The notes: generated by a model from the sequence alone, not told the origin. Positions 5,184 to 12,605 are shown, counted from the first letter of the stretch. The stretch is DNA of 13,912 bases from JAPHTQ01 sp050287105 (GCA_050287105.1 JBNKBG010000065.1:1-13912), one strand, 5' to 3'. Numbers and translations are program-made.

Positions 5184-6364
5184 AGGTTCACCCGGTCATC
5201 GCGCAGGCTGAAGCCGCGCAAGCTCCCTTCCCATCCCCGGCTCAACGCCATCACCTTGAACAACTCCCCCATCTCCCCCGGCATGGTCAGCCGTTTGACC
5301 TGAGCCGAAAAGGTGAGTTGCTGTTTCATCTCACCCTCCGCCTCGGAGAGCAATTCGGTCAGGCCGTTGGCGATGAGGAAGGCAGCCTGGTTGGTGTAGC
5401 CGCGCACCACCAGCCCGGCATCCAGTGCCGCCTCACCGATCGCGGTGAAATCCACATGGGTGGTAATGTCCTGCAGACCGACCAGTTGCAGGGCGTCGCT
5501 GTGGGCGCGGTGGCGATAGTGACACATCAAAGTCCCTTCACTGCGCTGTGCATGGTAGAACTCATGCCGTGGAAAACCGTAGTCGATGAGTAGCGCCACA
5601 CCCTGTTTCAAAAAAGTACCTAGACTACGTACCCACTCCTCAGCACGCAGGTTGATCTCCGAGGTGTAGCCCTCGTACAACGCGAATTCAGACTGCAGAT
5701 GTTTCAGCTGCGCATGCAGTGCCACATCCGCCGCCCCCTCCCGCAGGGAGAAGGCCTGACCATCCCACACCACGTGCAGTTCGTGCGGCTCCCCCTCGTG
5801 AATGCGAAAACGGTGTACTGGCATCGCATCCAGTACCTCATTGGCCAGCACCACCCCACAGAATCCTGCTTGCGGCAGTGCATCGAGCCAACTCACCTTT
5901 GCCGCAAGCTGAGGGACTTTTGCTTCAATCGTCTGCTGCTGGCGCTGGCGCAGGTCGGCGCTCACTTCGAGGATGTAATAGTGTTCGGGTAATGCATTGA
6001 GACGCTCCAGCTCCACCAGGATATCCGCCGCCATCACCCCGCTACCGGCACCGAACTCCAGGATGTCGCCACCGATACGCTGCAATACCTCGGCGCACTG
6101 ATTCGCCAGGCAACGGGAAAAGAGTGTCGACAACTCCGGAGCGGTAATGAAATCCCCCGCCTCGCCAAACTTGCGACTGCCCGCGCTGTAATAGCCGAGC
6201 CCCGGGGCATAGAGCGCCAGCTCCATGAAACGGTCAAAACCGATATGGCCGCCATTGCTGGCGATATCCTCGACGATCAGCGCCTGCAGGCGTTGACTGT
6301 GCTCCAGCGCCTCGGGCGGCGGTGTGGGCAGATCGTGTGGCGGTTGTTTGCTGGAATCCATCAT
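5180..6364 (-). CDS. MidA/NDUFAF7-family SAM-dependent methyltransferase
   Basis: A 394-residue protein of the COG1565 (DUF185) family. The signature stretch YAPGLGYYSAGSRKFGEAGD (residues 52-71), continuing as FITAPELSTLFSRCLA, is followed by the SAM-binding motif ILEFGAGSGVM (101-111). VVLANEVLDAMPVHRF (about 171-186) and LLIDYGFPRHEFYH further on are also family marks. The eukaryotic homologue NDUFAF7 dimethylates an arginine of the complex I subunit NDUFS2 during assembly; whether the bacterial protein does the same is not known. Two adjacent ATG codons open the frame and neither has a good ribosome site. The 55-base gap to folM is divergent; these two genes are neighbours in many gammaproteobacteria. 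The end overlaps the 68-residue gene by four bases. Confidence 0.9.
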   Translation of the reverse strand: MMDSSKQPPHDLPTPPPEALEHSQRLQALIVEDIASNGGHIGFDRFMELALYAPGLGYYSAGSRKFGEAGDFITAPELSTLFSRCLANQCAEVLQRIGGDILEFGAGSGVMAADILVELERLNALPEHYYILEVSADLRQRQQQTIEAKVPQLAAKVSWLDALPQAGFCGVVLANEVLDAMPVHRFRIHEGEPHELHVVWDGQAFSLREGAADVALHAQLKHLQSEFALYEGYTSEINLRAEEWVRSLGTFLKQGVALLIDYGFPRHEFYHAQRSEGTLMCHYRHRAHSDALQLVGLQDITTHVDFTAIGEAALDAGLVVRGYTNQAAFLIANGLTELLSEAEGEMKQQLTFSAQVKRLTMPGEMGELFKVMALSRGWEGSLRGFSLRDDRVNL

Positions 6365-6380
6365 CGGGTCCGGTTTAAGT

Positions 6381-6386
6381 TAGAAT
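6381..6386 (+). promoter_or_regulatory. -10 element for the pteridine reductase gene
   Basis: GT-TAGAAT-GC matches five of six -10 bases. The predicted start near 6393 leaves a 27-base leader. No good -35 is seen, and the region where it would lie is already inside the divergent MidA-family reading frame. Confidence 0.4.
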
Positions 6387-6419
6387 GCACACATTCGTTA
6401 TTAGCATAGAGGCAGGCCA

Positions 6420-7172
6420 GTGGGCGAAAACAGCACTCTCGACGGCAAGGTCGTTCTCATCACTGGCGCAGCACACCGCATCGGTGCCGCCACCGCCCGA
6501 CTGTTACACCAGGCCGGGGCGAATATTGTTTTGCACTACCGCAGTTCCGGTGGCGGGGCCGAAGCCCTGGCAGAGGAACTCAATGCACTGCGCGCCGCTT
6601 CCGTCACCCTGTTACAGGGTGATCTGCTCGACATTGCGGCACTGCCGCAACTGGTCGCCCAGGCCCATGCCGCCTGGGGCAGGCTCGATGTTCTGATCAA
6701 CAACGCCTCTACCTTCTATCCGACCCCCGTCGGCAGTGTCGGCGAAGAGCAATGGAATGATCTGATGGGCACCAATCTCAAGGCACCGTTCTTTCTCTCT
6801 CAGGCCGCCGCGCCACACCTGAAAGCCGAGCGCGGCTGTATCGTTAACATCGTCGATATCCATGCCGACCAACCACTTCGCGGCCATCCGGTCTACTCCA
6901 TGGCGAAGGCGGGGCTGGTGATGATGACCAAGTCGCTGGCCGCCGAACTGGGGCCGGAAGTACGGGTCAACGGCATCGCCCCTGGAGCGATCCTCTGGCC
7001 GGAAAATGACATGGACGACGCGATTAAAACCAAAATCCTGGAGCGCACCTTTCTCAAGCGCCAGGGCAATCCGCGAGACATTGCCCGCGCCGCGCTATTC
7101 CTGATCCGCGATGCAGATTACACCAGTGGCCACATCATCAAGGTTGACGGTGGCCGTTCGCTGAACAGCTAG
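6420..7172 (+). CDS. folM: Pteridine reductase, short-chain dehydrogenase (FolM type)
   Basis: NADPH-dependent reductase expected to reduce dihydropterins/dihydrofolate or dihydromonapterin to the tetrahydro form. The 250 residues show the SDR layout: TGAAHRIG (15-22), where the Arg of TGxxxRxG is typical of NADPH-dependent pteridine reductases; NNAS (94-97); VDIHADQPLRGHPVYSMAK (145-163), with catalytic Tyr159 and Lys163 and the IHADxPL stretch characteristic of PTR1/FolM; and the C-terminal ITGH-like SGHIIKVDGG. The start is GTG at 6420, seven bases after GAGG. Facing folB-folK on the other strand completes a small folate/pterin cluster. Exact substrate (dihydromonapterin or dihydrofolate) is not decided by the sequence. 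The stop abuts the stop of the small membrane peptide gene. Confidence 0.9.
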   Translation: MGENSTLDGKVVLITGAAHRIGAATARLLHQAGANIVLHYRSSGGGAEALAEELNALRAASVTLLQGDLLDIAALPQLVAQAHAAWGRLDVLINNASTFYPTPVGSVGEEQWNDLMGTNLKAPFFLSQAAAPHLKAERGCIVNIVDIHADQPLRGHPVYSMAKAGLVMMTKSLAAELGPEVRVNGIAPGAILWPENDMDDAIKTKILERTFLKRQGNPRDIARAALFLIRDADYTSGHIIKVDGGRSLNS

Positions 7173-7274
7173 TCAGGGCATCATCACCACAACAACGATC
7201 GCGATCACCGCAATCAACAACACCTTGGTAATAATCAGCTTCCTGATAAATGAGGATGAATCACTCTCAGCCAT
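7173..7274 (-). CDS. Small single-span membrane peptide, 33 residues
   Basis: A short frame from the ATG at 7274-7272 to TGA at 7175-7173. It starts MAESDSSSFIRKLIITK, then has a run of about 15 Leu/Ile/Val/Ala residues (VLLIAVIAIVVVV) and ends in MMP. The acidic/Ser-rich head, the Arg-Lys flank and the uninterrupted hydrophobic run make it a plausible single membrane span, with the basic side probably inside. GGGAG stands nine bases before the ATG. It lies 56 bases behind folK on the same strand, so folB-folK-peptide may be one transcript, and its stop directly abuts that of folM. I do not recognise a family. Too short for routine gene callers; a chance frame is possible, although the hydrophobic composition and ribosome site argue against it. 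Confidence 0.55.
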   Translation of the reverse strand: MAESDSSSFIRKLIITKVLLIAVIAIVVVVMMP

Positions 7275-7330
7275 TGGCTTTTACTCCCGGTTAACAAGAA
7301 CGTTCATCACGTCCGAAACCATTTTCGTTT

Positions 7331-7828
7331 TCAATCCCCCTGAAAATCAAACGCGACCGGCCGTAGCGGTTGTTTCTGCTGATCGAAGGCATCCCACAGT
7401 TCAGCGTAACTCTTATTTAATAGAGGATGTTGCAGCCCCGGGACCAGTTCGGCCAGTGGCCTTAGGACGAAGGCGTTTTTCGTAATCTCATCCCGAGGCA
7501 ATTCCAGTTTGCCCTGTTGTAAAACAAGATCACCATAGAGCAGTAGATCAATATCAAGGGTGCGCGAGGAGAAACGTGGCCCTTCACGTGTGCGACCATG
7601 GTTGTCTTCAATCTCGTGCAGTGCGGCGGTGATCGCCGCAACATCTTCCTCACTATCGAAGGCGGCAACCAGATTGTAGAAGTTGCTACCGTCGAAACCG
7701 ACCGCTGCGCTTTCGTAGACGGTAGAGAGACTCAACTCACCAAAGCGCCGATGCAGATCGGTCACACCGCCACGGATATTCTGCTCCCGATCGATATTGC
7801 TGCCGATACCGACAAAAACCCGTGGCAT
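7331..7828 (-). CDS. folK: 6-hydroxymethyl-7,8-dihydropterin pyrophosphokinase (HPPK)
   Basis: Transfers pyrophosphate from ATP to 6-hydroxymethyl-dihydropterin, the step before dihydropteroate synthase. The start at 7828 (MPRVFVGIGSNI) gives 165 residues; the frame extends upstream to 7915 but that part overlaps folB and lacks homology. Marks are GIGSNI (7-12), NFYNLVAAF (49-57), the helix LHEIEDNHGR (70-79), and RTLDIDLLLYGD (89-100) with the two metal-binding aspartates Asp92 and Asp94, then NAFVLRPLAELVPG. The stretch REGPRFSSRTLDID differs from the RWGPRTLDLD form of E. coli but is known in a second FolK subgroup. Start and the folB stop overlap as TGATG, so translation is coupled. Confidence 0.95.
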   Translation of the reverse strand: MPRVFVGIGSNIDREQNIRGGVTDLHRRFGELSLSTVYESAAVGFDGSNFYNLVAAFDSEEDVAAITAALHEIEDNHGRTREGPRFSSRTLDIDLLLYGDLVLQQGKLELPRDEITKNAFVLRPLAELVPGLQHPLLNKSYAELWDAFDQQKQPLRPVAFDFQGD

Positions 7829-8184
7829 CAGGGACGAACCCCTCGTTCTATTTTTATCCCGACGGCAGCGGCGTGACGCAGCGCGCCACTCTTGTTCAGA
7901 CGCAACCGTACCCAAGAGACATGGAATTCGTTGAGGATGATCTCGGCCACCTGCTCGGCCATGGTTTCGACCAGCTGGAACTGGCTTTCGCCGACAAACT
8001 CGATAAGACGTTTGGAAACCGCCTTGTAGTCCAGCGTATCTTCGATGCTGTCGCTCGCCGCCGCCCTGCGAATATCGGTCGCCATCTCCAGATCGAAACT
8101 GACGGTCTGCTTGATGCGGCGCTCCCAGTCATAGATACCGATCACGGTATCGATTCTCAGATCACTGATGTATATGATGTCCAT
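7828..8184 (-). CDS. folB: Dihydroneopterin aldolase
   Basis: Cleaves 7,8-dihydroneopterin (or the monapterin epimer) to 6-hydroxymethyl-dihydropterin and glycolaldehyde, feeding FolK directly downstream. The 118 residues match the family in length. Visible are IGIYDWERRIKQTVSFDLE (15-33) with the substrate-binding Glu21, DYKAVSKRL (52-60), LVETMAEQVAEIIL (71-84) with Glu73, and RLRLNKSGALRHAAAVGIKI (93-112) with the catalytic Lys98; the usual KPGA is KSGA here. It is transcribed away from plsY, from a likely promoter with TATAGT at 8218-8213, and overlaps folK by one base. Confidence 0.96.
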   Translation of the reverse strand: MDIIYISDLRIDTVIGIYDWERRIKQTVSFDLEMATDIRRAAASDSIEDTLDYKAVSKRLIEFVGESQFQLVETMAEQVAEIILNEFHVSWVRLRLNKSGALRHAAAVGIKIERGVRP

Positions 8185-8212
8185 CGCCTGCTACCTGGCT
8201 GGAAAGGTGCTC

Positions 8213-8218
8213 ACTATA
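8213..8218 (-). promoter_or_regulatory. -10 element for folB-folK
   Basis: TATAGT on the minus strand matches five of six -10 bases, giving a start near 8206 and a leader of about 22 nt that still holds the AGG-rich ribosome site. No clear -35. Confidence 0.4.
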
Positions 8219-8267
8219 CCGAAGGCTTTTCGGCCACGCCACGCTCGAAGCGGCGACGACAAGCCCG

Positions 8268-8273
8268 TATAAT
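8268..8273 (+). promoter_or_regulatory. -10 element for plsY
   Basis: A perfect TATAAT, 36 bases before the plsY ATG, with a predicted start near 8280. The best -35 at 17 bases (TCGAAG, 8245-8250) is poor. The folB and plsY promoters are back to back about 50 bases apart. Confidence 0.5.
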
Positions 8274-8303
8274 CGGCCAACCTCATCTAAAAAGAAAAAT
8301 GAT

Positions 8304-8900
8304 ATGACCCTGTTAGAAATCGCACTTATCCTCTTCGCCTACCTGCTGGGCTCCATCTCGGCTGCCATCATCACCTGCAGGCTGATGGGGCTACCCGATC
8401 CACGCACCACGGGTTCGAAAAACCCCGGCGCCACCAATGTGCTGCGCTTCGGCAATAAAAAAGCGGCAGCGCTGACCCTGTTCGGTGATTTCCTCAAGGG
8501 TCTGGTACCGGTACTGATTGGACGACTGCTGGAAGTGGGGCCACAGGAATTGGCGCTTATCGGCATTGCCGCCTTTCTCGGTCACCTCTATCCGATCTTC
8601 TTTGGTTTCCAGGGTGGCAAGGGTGTCGCTACCGCCTTCGGCGTGATTCTTGGTCTCTCCTGGCAGGTGGCGCTGGCGGCCATCCTCACCTGGCTGGTGA
8701 TCGCCAAGGTATTCAAAATCTCATCGCTGGCCGCGCTGATCGCCGCGCTACTCACCCCGCTCTACTGCTGGCTGCTGGCACCTCAGATTGAATTTATGAT
8801 CATGCTTGCAGTATTGAGCCTGATGCTGATCTGGCGTCACCGCAGCAACATCCGCAATCTGCTTTCAGGCAGCGAAGACAAGATAAACGACAAAGGGTGA
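8304..8900 (+). CDS. plsY: Acyl-phosphate:glycerol-3-phosphate acyltransferase
   Basis: Inner-membrane enzyme that makes lysophosphatidic acid from acyl phosphate and glycerol 3-phosphate, the first step of phospholipid synthesis in the PlsX/PlsY route. The 198 residues carry the three family motifs: GSKNPGATNVLR (37-48), GHLYPIFFGFQGGKGVAT (93-110, including the glycine-rich GGKG loop) and WRHRSNIRNLLSG near the C-terminus. About five hydrophobic segments are visible, starting at residue 3, and the tail is charged (EDKINDKG). The ribosome site is weak (AAAAAGAAAA). It converges on tsaD with only four bases between the two stop codons and no terminator. Confidence 0.97.
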   Translation: MTLLEIALILFAYLLGSISAAIITCRLMGLPDPRTTGSKNPGATNVLRFGNKKAAALTLFGDFLKGLVPVLIGRLLEVGPQELALIGIAAFLGHLYPIFFGFQGGKGVATAFGVILGLSWQVALAAILTWLVIAKVFKISSLAALIAALLTPLYCWLLAPQIEFMIMLAVLSLMLIWRHRSNIRNLLSGSEDKINDKG

Positions 8901-8904
8901 ACAG

Positions 8905-9918
8905 CTAAACCGCGCTCAGATTCTCCAGCGGCCAACGCGGGGTGGCGCTAAAGGCGAGTCCCTCGTGTTGACCGGCGACCAGACGCTGGTAACCGGCATA
9001 GGCGATCATCGCACCGTTATCGGTACAGAACTCCGGTCGCGGGTAAAAAACCGCCGCGCCCAACTGCTCCCCCATCTGCGTCAGCCGCTCCCGCAGACCT
9101 TTGTTAGCACTCACTCCGCCTGCAATCACCAGTCGCTTGAGACCGGTCTGCTCCAGCGCCCGCTTGCACTTTATCGCCAGGGTATCGACCACCGCATCCT
9201 GAAAGGCACGGGCAACATTAGCCCTCTCCAGTTCAGACTGATCGCTCTTCTGCCAGGTGGTAAGGGTGAAGGTCTTGAGACCGGAGAAACTGAAATCGAG
9301 GCCGGGGCGATCGGTCATTGGCCGCGGGAAGCGGTAGGCTTCCGGATTACCCTGCTCCGCCAACTGTGCCAATACCGGACCACCCGGATAACCCAGACCC
9401 AATAGTTTGGCGGTTTTGTCGAAGGCCTCGCCAGCGGCATCGTCCAGCGACTCACCGAGAATGGCGTAGCGCCCCACCCCATCGACCCGCACCAGCATAG
9501 TATGACCACCGGAGACCAGCAGGGCGACGAAGGGAAACTCGGGCGGGTTCGCCTCCAGCATCGGCGCCAGCAGGTGCCCCTCCATGTGGTGCACCGCCAC
9601 CGCCGGTATATCCAGGCCCCAGGCCAGAGTGCGCCCCACCGAGGCACCGACCAGCAGCGCACCGATCAGTCCCGGCCCGGCGGTGTAGGCGATCCCGTCG
9701 ATATCGCTACGCACTACCCCGGCCTGTTCCAGCACCTCTTCGATCAGCGGCAACAGCTTGCGCACATGGTCCCGTGAAGCCAGTTCTGGTACCACGCCAC
9801 CATATTCCGCATGCATCGCCACCTGGCTATAGAGGGCATGCGCCAGCAGGCCGCGCCCGCCGTCATAGAGGGCGACACCGGTTTCGTCGCAGGAGGTTTC
9901 GATGCCAAGTACCAACAT
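8905..9918 (-). CDS. tsaD: tRNA N6-adenosine threonylcarbamoyltransferase
   Basis: Catalytic subunit that, with TsaB and TsaE, transfers threonylcarbamoyl from TsaC product to A37 of ANN-decoding tRNAs (t6A). With the start at 9918 (MLVLGIETSCDETG) the protein has 337 residues, exactly the E. coli length. Signatures are IETSCDETG (6-14), YTAGPGLIGALLVG (78-91), the metal ligands His111 and His115 in VHHMEGH, VSGGHT, DDAAGEAFDK, FSFSGLKT, and FCTDNGAMIAYAG near the C-terminus with the third metal ligand. The frame continues to 9948, and an ATG at 9927 is also possible because GGGGGA lies just ahead of it; I prefer 9918 on family length. tsaD beside rpsU in opposite orientation is the usual gammaproteobacterial arrangement. 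Confidence 0.97.
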   Translation of the reverse strand: MLVLGIETSCDETGVALYDGGRGLLAHALYSQVAMHAEYGGVVPELASRDHVRKLLPLIEEVLEQAGVVRSDIDGIAYTAGPGLIGALLVGASVGRTLAWGLDIPAVAVHHMEGHLLAPMLEANPPEFPFVALLVSGGHTMLVRVDGVGRYAILGESLDDAAGEAFDKTAKLLGLGYPGGPVLAQLAEQGNPEAYRFPRPMTDRPGLDFSFSGLKTFTLTTWQKSDQSELERANVARAFQDAVVDTLAIKCKRALEQTGLKRLVIAGGVSANKGLRERLTQMGEQLGAAVFYPRPEFCTDNGAMIAYAGYQRLVAGQHEGLAFSATPRWPLENLSAV

Positions 9919-9927
9919 GGCGCGCAT

Positions 9928-9943
9928 TGTCCCCCGCGGGACA
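9928..9943 (-). promoter_or_regulatory. Hairpin at the tsaD ribosome site
   Basis: TGTCCC and GGGACA (9943-9938 and 9933-9928 on the minus strand) form a six-pair stem with a GCGG loop. The G-rich half is the only ribosome site of tsaD and is followed directly by the ATG at 9927. Folding would limit initiation. It may reflect control or only GC-rich sequence. Confidence 0.3.
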
Positions 9944-10000
9944 GCCACGGTTCAAGGAGAAGATTGGGACCGATAGACCCGTTTTTTACCTCCAGACCCT

Positions 10001-10029
10001 TTGCTTTTTCCCTTCTACATAATTAGAAT
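10001..10029 (+). promoter_or_regulatory. Sigma-70 promoter of the rpsU operon
   Basis: TTGCTT (10001-10006) and TAGAAT (10024-10029) are 17 bases apart in an AT-rich stretch between divergent tsaD and rpsU. The -10 matches five of six bases. The start is expected near 10036, with a leader of about 53 nt. Confidence 0.6.
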
Positions 10030-10039
10030 TGCCGGTTCT

Positions 10040-10056
10040 CTCCCCCAGGAGGGGAG
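10040..10056 (+). promoter_or_regulatory. Hairpin at the 5' end of the rpsU leader
   Basis: CTCCCC (10040-10045), loop CAGGA and GGGGAG (10051-10056) form a perfect six-pair stem a few bases after the predicted transcription start. Such 5' stems can protect a message from RNase E or serve as autoregulatory sites; nothing here decides between them. There is no T-run, so it is not a terminator. Confidence 0.35.
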
Positions 10057-10088
10057 TCCGCAACATTCCTAACGAGGTGATCAGGCAT

Positions 10089-10304
10089 ATGCCAGCCGTA
10101 CGTGTAAAAGAGAACGAACCCTTTGACGTGGCTCTGCGCCGCTTCAAGCGCAGCTGTGAAAAAGCCGGTGTCCTGGCCGAAGTGCGTCGTCGCCAGGCCT
10201 ACGAAAAACCGACTTCCGTGCGCAAGCGCAAGCAGGCTGCGGCGGTAAAACGCCAGCAGAAGAAGAACTCACGCGAGCTGAATCGCTCCCGTCGTCTGTA
10301 CTAA
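10089..10304 (+). CDS. rpsU: 30S ribosomal protein S21
   Basis: Small basic ribosomal protein near the anti-Shine-Dalgarno region of 16S rRNA, needed for efficient initiation. The start at 10089 (MPAVRVKENEPFDVALRRFK) gives 71 residues, the E. coli length, with RSCEKAGVLAEVRRR and the basic C-terminus ending RRLY conserved. The frame stays open to 10029, but that would start inside the -10 box and has no homology. GAGGTGA lies eight bases ahead of the ATG. First gene of the macromolecular synthesis operon. Confidence 0.98.
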   Translation: MPAVRVKENEPFDVALRRFKRSCEKAGVLAEVRRRQAYEKPTSVRKRKQAAAVKRQQKKNSRELNRSRRLY

Positions 10305-10338
10305 GCACATCCCTCGCCAGTACCCGACAAGTCGAAAT

Positions 10339-10791
10339 ATGGCTGATTCGCTGAAAGAACAGATCACGTCCGATATGAAGGACGCCATGCGTGCCAAGGA
10401 TAAAGAACGCCTTGGCACCATTCGTCTGATCCTGGCCGGGATCAAACAGCGCGAAGTGGACGAGCGAATCGAGCTGAACGACGAGCAGGTACTTGCGGTA
10501 CTGGACAAGATGGTCAAGCAACGTCGCGACTCCATCACCCAGTACCGGGACGCAGGGCGTGAAGAACTCGCTGCCGTAGAGGAAGCGGAGCTGGTGATCA
10601 TCCAGCACTATCTCCCGGAGGCGCTGAGTGAGGCAGAACTCGACAGCCTGGTCGAGGAAGCCATCAAAGACTCCGGTGCAGAAACAATGAAAGACATGGG
10701 CAAGGTAATGGGCTTCCTGAAACCCAAAGTCCAGGGACGTGCCGACATGGGTGCTGTCAGTGCCCGCATCAAGGCCCGCCTCACCTCCTGA
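10339..10791 (+). CDS. yqeY: GatB/YqeY domain protein
   Basis: A 150-residue helical protein equal to the tail domain of GatB, the tRNA-binding part of the aspartyl/glutamyl-tRNA amidotransferase. Recognisable stretches are LKEQITSDMKDAMRAKDKER (5-24), LGTIRLILAGIKQREVDER (25-43), YRDAGREELAAVEEAELVII, QHYLPEALSEAEL and MGKVMGFLKPKVQGRADMG. It probably binds tRNA or a partner of translation, but no reaction is established for the stand-alone protein. It lies 34 bases behind rpsU and 43 before dnaG; insertion of yqeY here is common outside the enterobacteria. The bases before the ATG (GTCGAAAT) have no good ribosome site. Confidence 0.95.
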   Translation: MADSLKEQITSDMKDAMRAKDKERLGTIRLILAGIKQREVDERIELNDEQVLAVLDKMVKQRRDSITQYRDAGREELAAVEEAELVIIQHYLPEALSEAELDSLVEEAIKDSGAETMKDMGKVMGFLKPKVQGRADMGAVSARIKARLTS

Positions 10792-10804
10792 CCCGTGTCG
10801 TTAG

Positions 10805-10821
10805 GCGTTACCCGGTAACGC
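10805..10821. repeat. Perfect inverted repeat between yqeY and dnaG
   Basis: GCGTTACC-C-GGTAACGC has eight-base arms around one central base, without a mismatch. In RNA it would give a seven-pair stem with a three-base loop, ending eight bases before the GAGGGG ribosome site of dnaG. There is no T-run. It could be a protein operator, an RNase processing stem, or a structure that tunes dnaG translation relative to rpsU. Confidence 0.5.
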
Positions 10822-10834
10822 ATACTGAGGGGTC

Positions 10835-12592
10835 ATGGCAGGAAGAATCCCGCAACATTTTATTGATGACCTTGTCAGCCGCGCCGATATCGTCGAGGTC
10901 ATCGACGCCCGCGTGCCGCTGAAAAAGACCGGTCGGGAATACCAGGCTTGCTGCCCGTTTCATAACGAAAAGACACCGTCATTCACCGTCAGCCCGGACA
11001 AACAGTTCTACCACTGTTTCGGCTGCGGCGCCCACGGTACGGCCATCGGCTTCCTGATGGAATACGACCGCATGGAGTTCGTTGAGGCGGTCGAAGAGTT
11101 GGCAAAGATGCTCGGGCTGGAGGTGCCACGTGAAGGTGGCGGCCCCGCACCGAACCCGCAGGCACAGGAAAACAGCAAGCGGCTTTACACCATACTGGAA
11201 CAGGCGGCCAATTTTTTCCGCCAGCAGTTACGGCAACACCCCGAGGCACGCCAGGCCGTCGACTATCTGAAAGGCCGTGGCCTTTCCGGCGAAATCGCCA
11301 AGGACTTTGGTATTGGCTATGCACCACCTGGCTGGGACAACCTGTTCAATGCCCTGGGCCGTGAAAAGGAACAGGATCTGCTAGCTGCCGGAATGCTGGC
11401 AGAGAAGGAAAGCGGCAAACGCTACGACCGCTTCCGCAACCGCATTATGTTTCCGATCCGCGACCGTCGCGGTCGGGTGATCGCCTTCGGTGGCCGGGTA
11501 CTGGGTGACGACAAACCCAAATACCTCAACTCACCGGAGACGCCGGTGTTCCACAAGGGACGCGAGCTATACGGTCTCTACGAGGCGCGCCAGGCACTAC
11601 GCGAGTTGCCACGGCTGCTGGTGGTAGAAGGTTATATGGATGTGGTGGCGCTGGCCCAGTTCGACGTGCGCTACGCGGTGGCAACCCTGGGCACTGCGGT
11701 TACCCCCGAACATCTGGAACAGCTATTCCGTCATACGGACGAAGTGGTGTTCTGCTTTGACGGCGACCGCGCAGGACGCGACGCTGCCTGGCGTGGACTG
11801 GAGAATGCCCTGCCATTGATGAGCGATGGCCGCAGCCTGCGCTTCATGTTTATGCCCGATGGCGAGGATCCGGATACCTTGATCCGCCAGATAGGCCGTG
11901 AAGGTTTTGAGCGGACCCTGGAGCGGGCCCAGACCCTGGACCACTTTTTGGTCGAGCATTTTAAGCAACAGGCTGACTTCAGTCGCATTGACGGTCAGGC
12001 CAGGTTGGTAGAGCTGAGCAAGCCGCTGCTGGCAAAACTGCCGGAAGGCATCTACCGACAGAAGTTGGCAGAGCGCATGGCACCGCTGGCGAATATGCAG
12101 GCAGAGGCGTTACTGGGTAAACCGGCGGCAGTTAAACCGGTCCGGCAGAGCACCACTCGCAAGACGACGGATGGGAAACGCCAGCCCCCTTCCCAGGTAC
12201 GCCATGCCATTACCCTGTTGCTACAACATCCACGGCTAGCGGCGGTCGCGGAACCCGACTCGGCACTGGACAAGCTGCAACTGCCCGGGATTGGCCTGCT
12301 ACTGGAGATGCTCCAACTGCTTGCCCGCCAGCCGGCATTGACCACGCCGGCACTGCTGGAACACTGGCGCGGCAGGGAAGAGGAGCGGCACCTGTTTGCA
12401 CTGGCGCAGAAAGAGCTACTGCTCGACGCCGAACAGGATGACCTGGAAAACGAATTTATTGGTGCCCTGCGCGGTCTTAGACAACAGATGCTGAAACAGC
12501 GCTACCAGGAGCTGAAGAGCAAACCACTCGTCGAGTTGAGTGAACTGGAGAAGGCGGAATACCAGAAATTGCTTAGAGAAATGCATGGTTAA
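10835..12592 (+). CDS. dnaG: DNA primase
   Basis: Makes RNA primers for replication together with the DnaB helicase. The 585 residues contain, in order, the CHC2 zinc finger with Cys40, His43, Cys61 and Cys64 (CCPFH ... YHCFGCGAHG), the RNA-polymerase core with KYLNSPETPVFHKG (229-242), the TOPRIM domain with catalytic Glu265 in LLVVEGYMDV and Asp309-Gly-Asp311 in FCFDGDRAG, and the further metal pair in PDGEDPD (341-347). A proline-, lysine- and threonine-rich linker (about 430-460) leads to the C-terminal helical domain that binds DnaB. GAGGGG is the ribosome site. It is the third gene of the operon and about the length of E. coli primase (581). Confidence 0.98.
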   Translation: MAGRIPQHFIDDLVSRADIVEVIDARVPLKKTGREYQACCPFHNEKTPSFTVSPDKQFYHCFGCGAHGTAIGFLMEYDRMEFVEAVEELAKMLGLEVPREGGGPAPNPQAQENSKRLYTILEQAANFFRQQLRQHPEARQAVDYLKGRGLSGEIAKDFGIGYAPPGWDNLFNALGREKEQDLLAAGMLAEKESGKRYDRFRNRIMFPIRDRRGRVIAFGGRVLGDDKPKYLNSPETPVFHKGRELYGLYEARQALRELPRLLVVEGYMDVVALAQFDVRYAVATLGTAVTPEHLEQLFRHTDEVVFCFDGDRAGRDAAWRGLENALPLMSDGRSLRFMFMPDGEDPDTLIRQIGREGFERTLERAQTLDHFLVEHFKQQADFSRIDGQARLVELSKPLLAKLPEGIYRQKLAERMAPLANMQAEALLGKPAAVKPVRQSTTRKTTDGKRQPPSQVRHAITLLLQHPRLAAVAEPDSALDKLQLPGIGLLLEMLQLLARQPALTTPALLEHWRGREEERHLFALAQKELLLDAEQDDLENEFIGALRGLRQQMLKQRYQELKSKPLVELSELEKAEYQKLLREMHG

Positions 12593-12605
12593 TCACATTT
12601 TTTTC

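Noticed and set aside
7829..7915. Longer folK start at 7915
   Set aside because: Would lie wholly within folB, has no similarity to HPPK, and the start at 7828 overlaps the folB stop in the usual coupled way.
10029..10088. Twenty-residue extension of S21
   Set aside because: Starts at the -10 box of the promoter; S21 is 71 residues in relatives.
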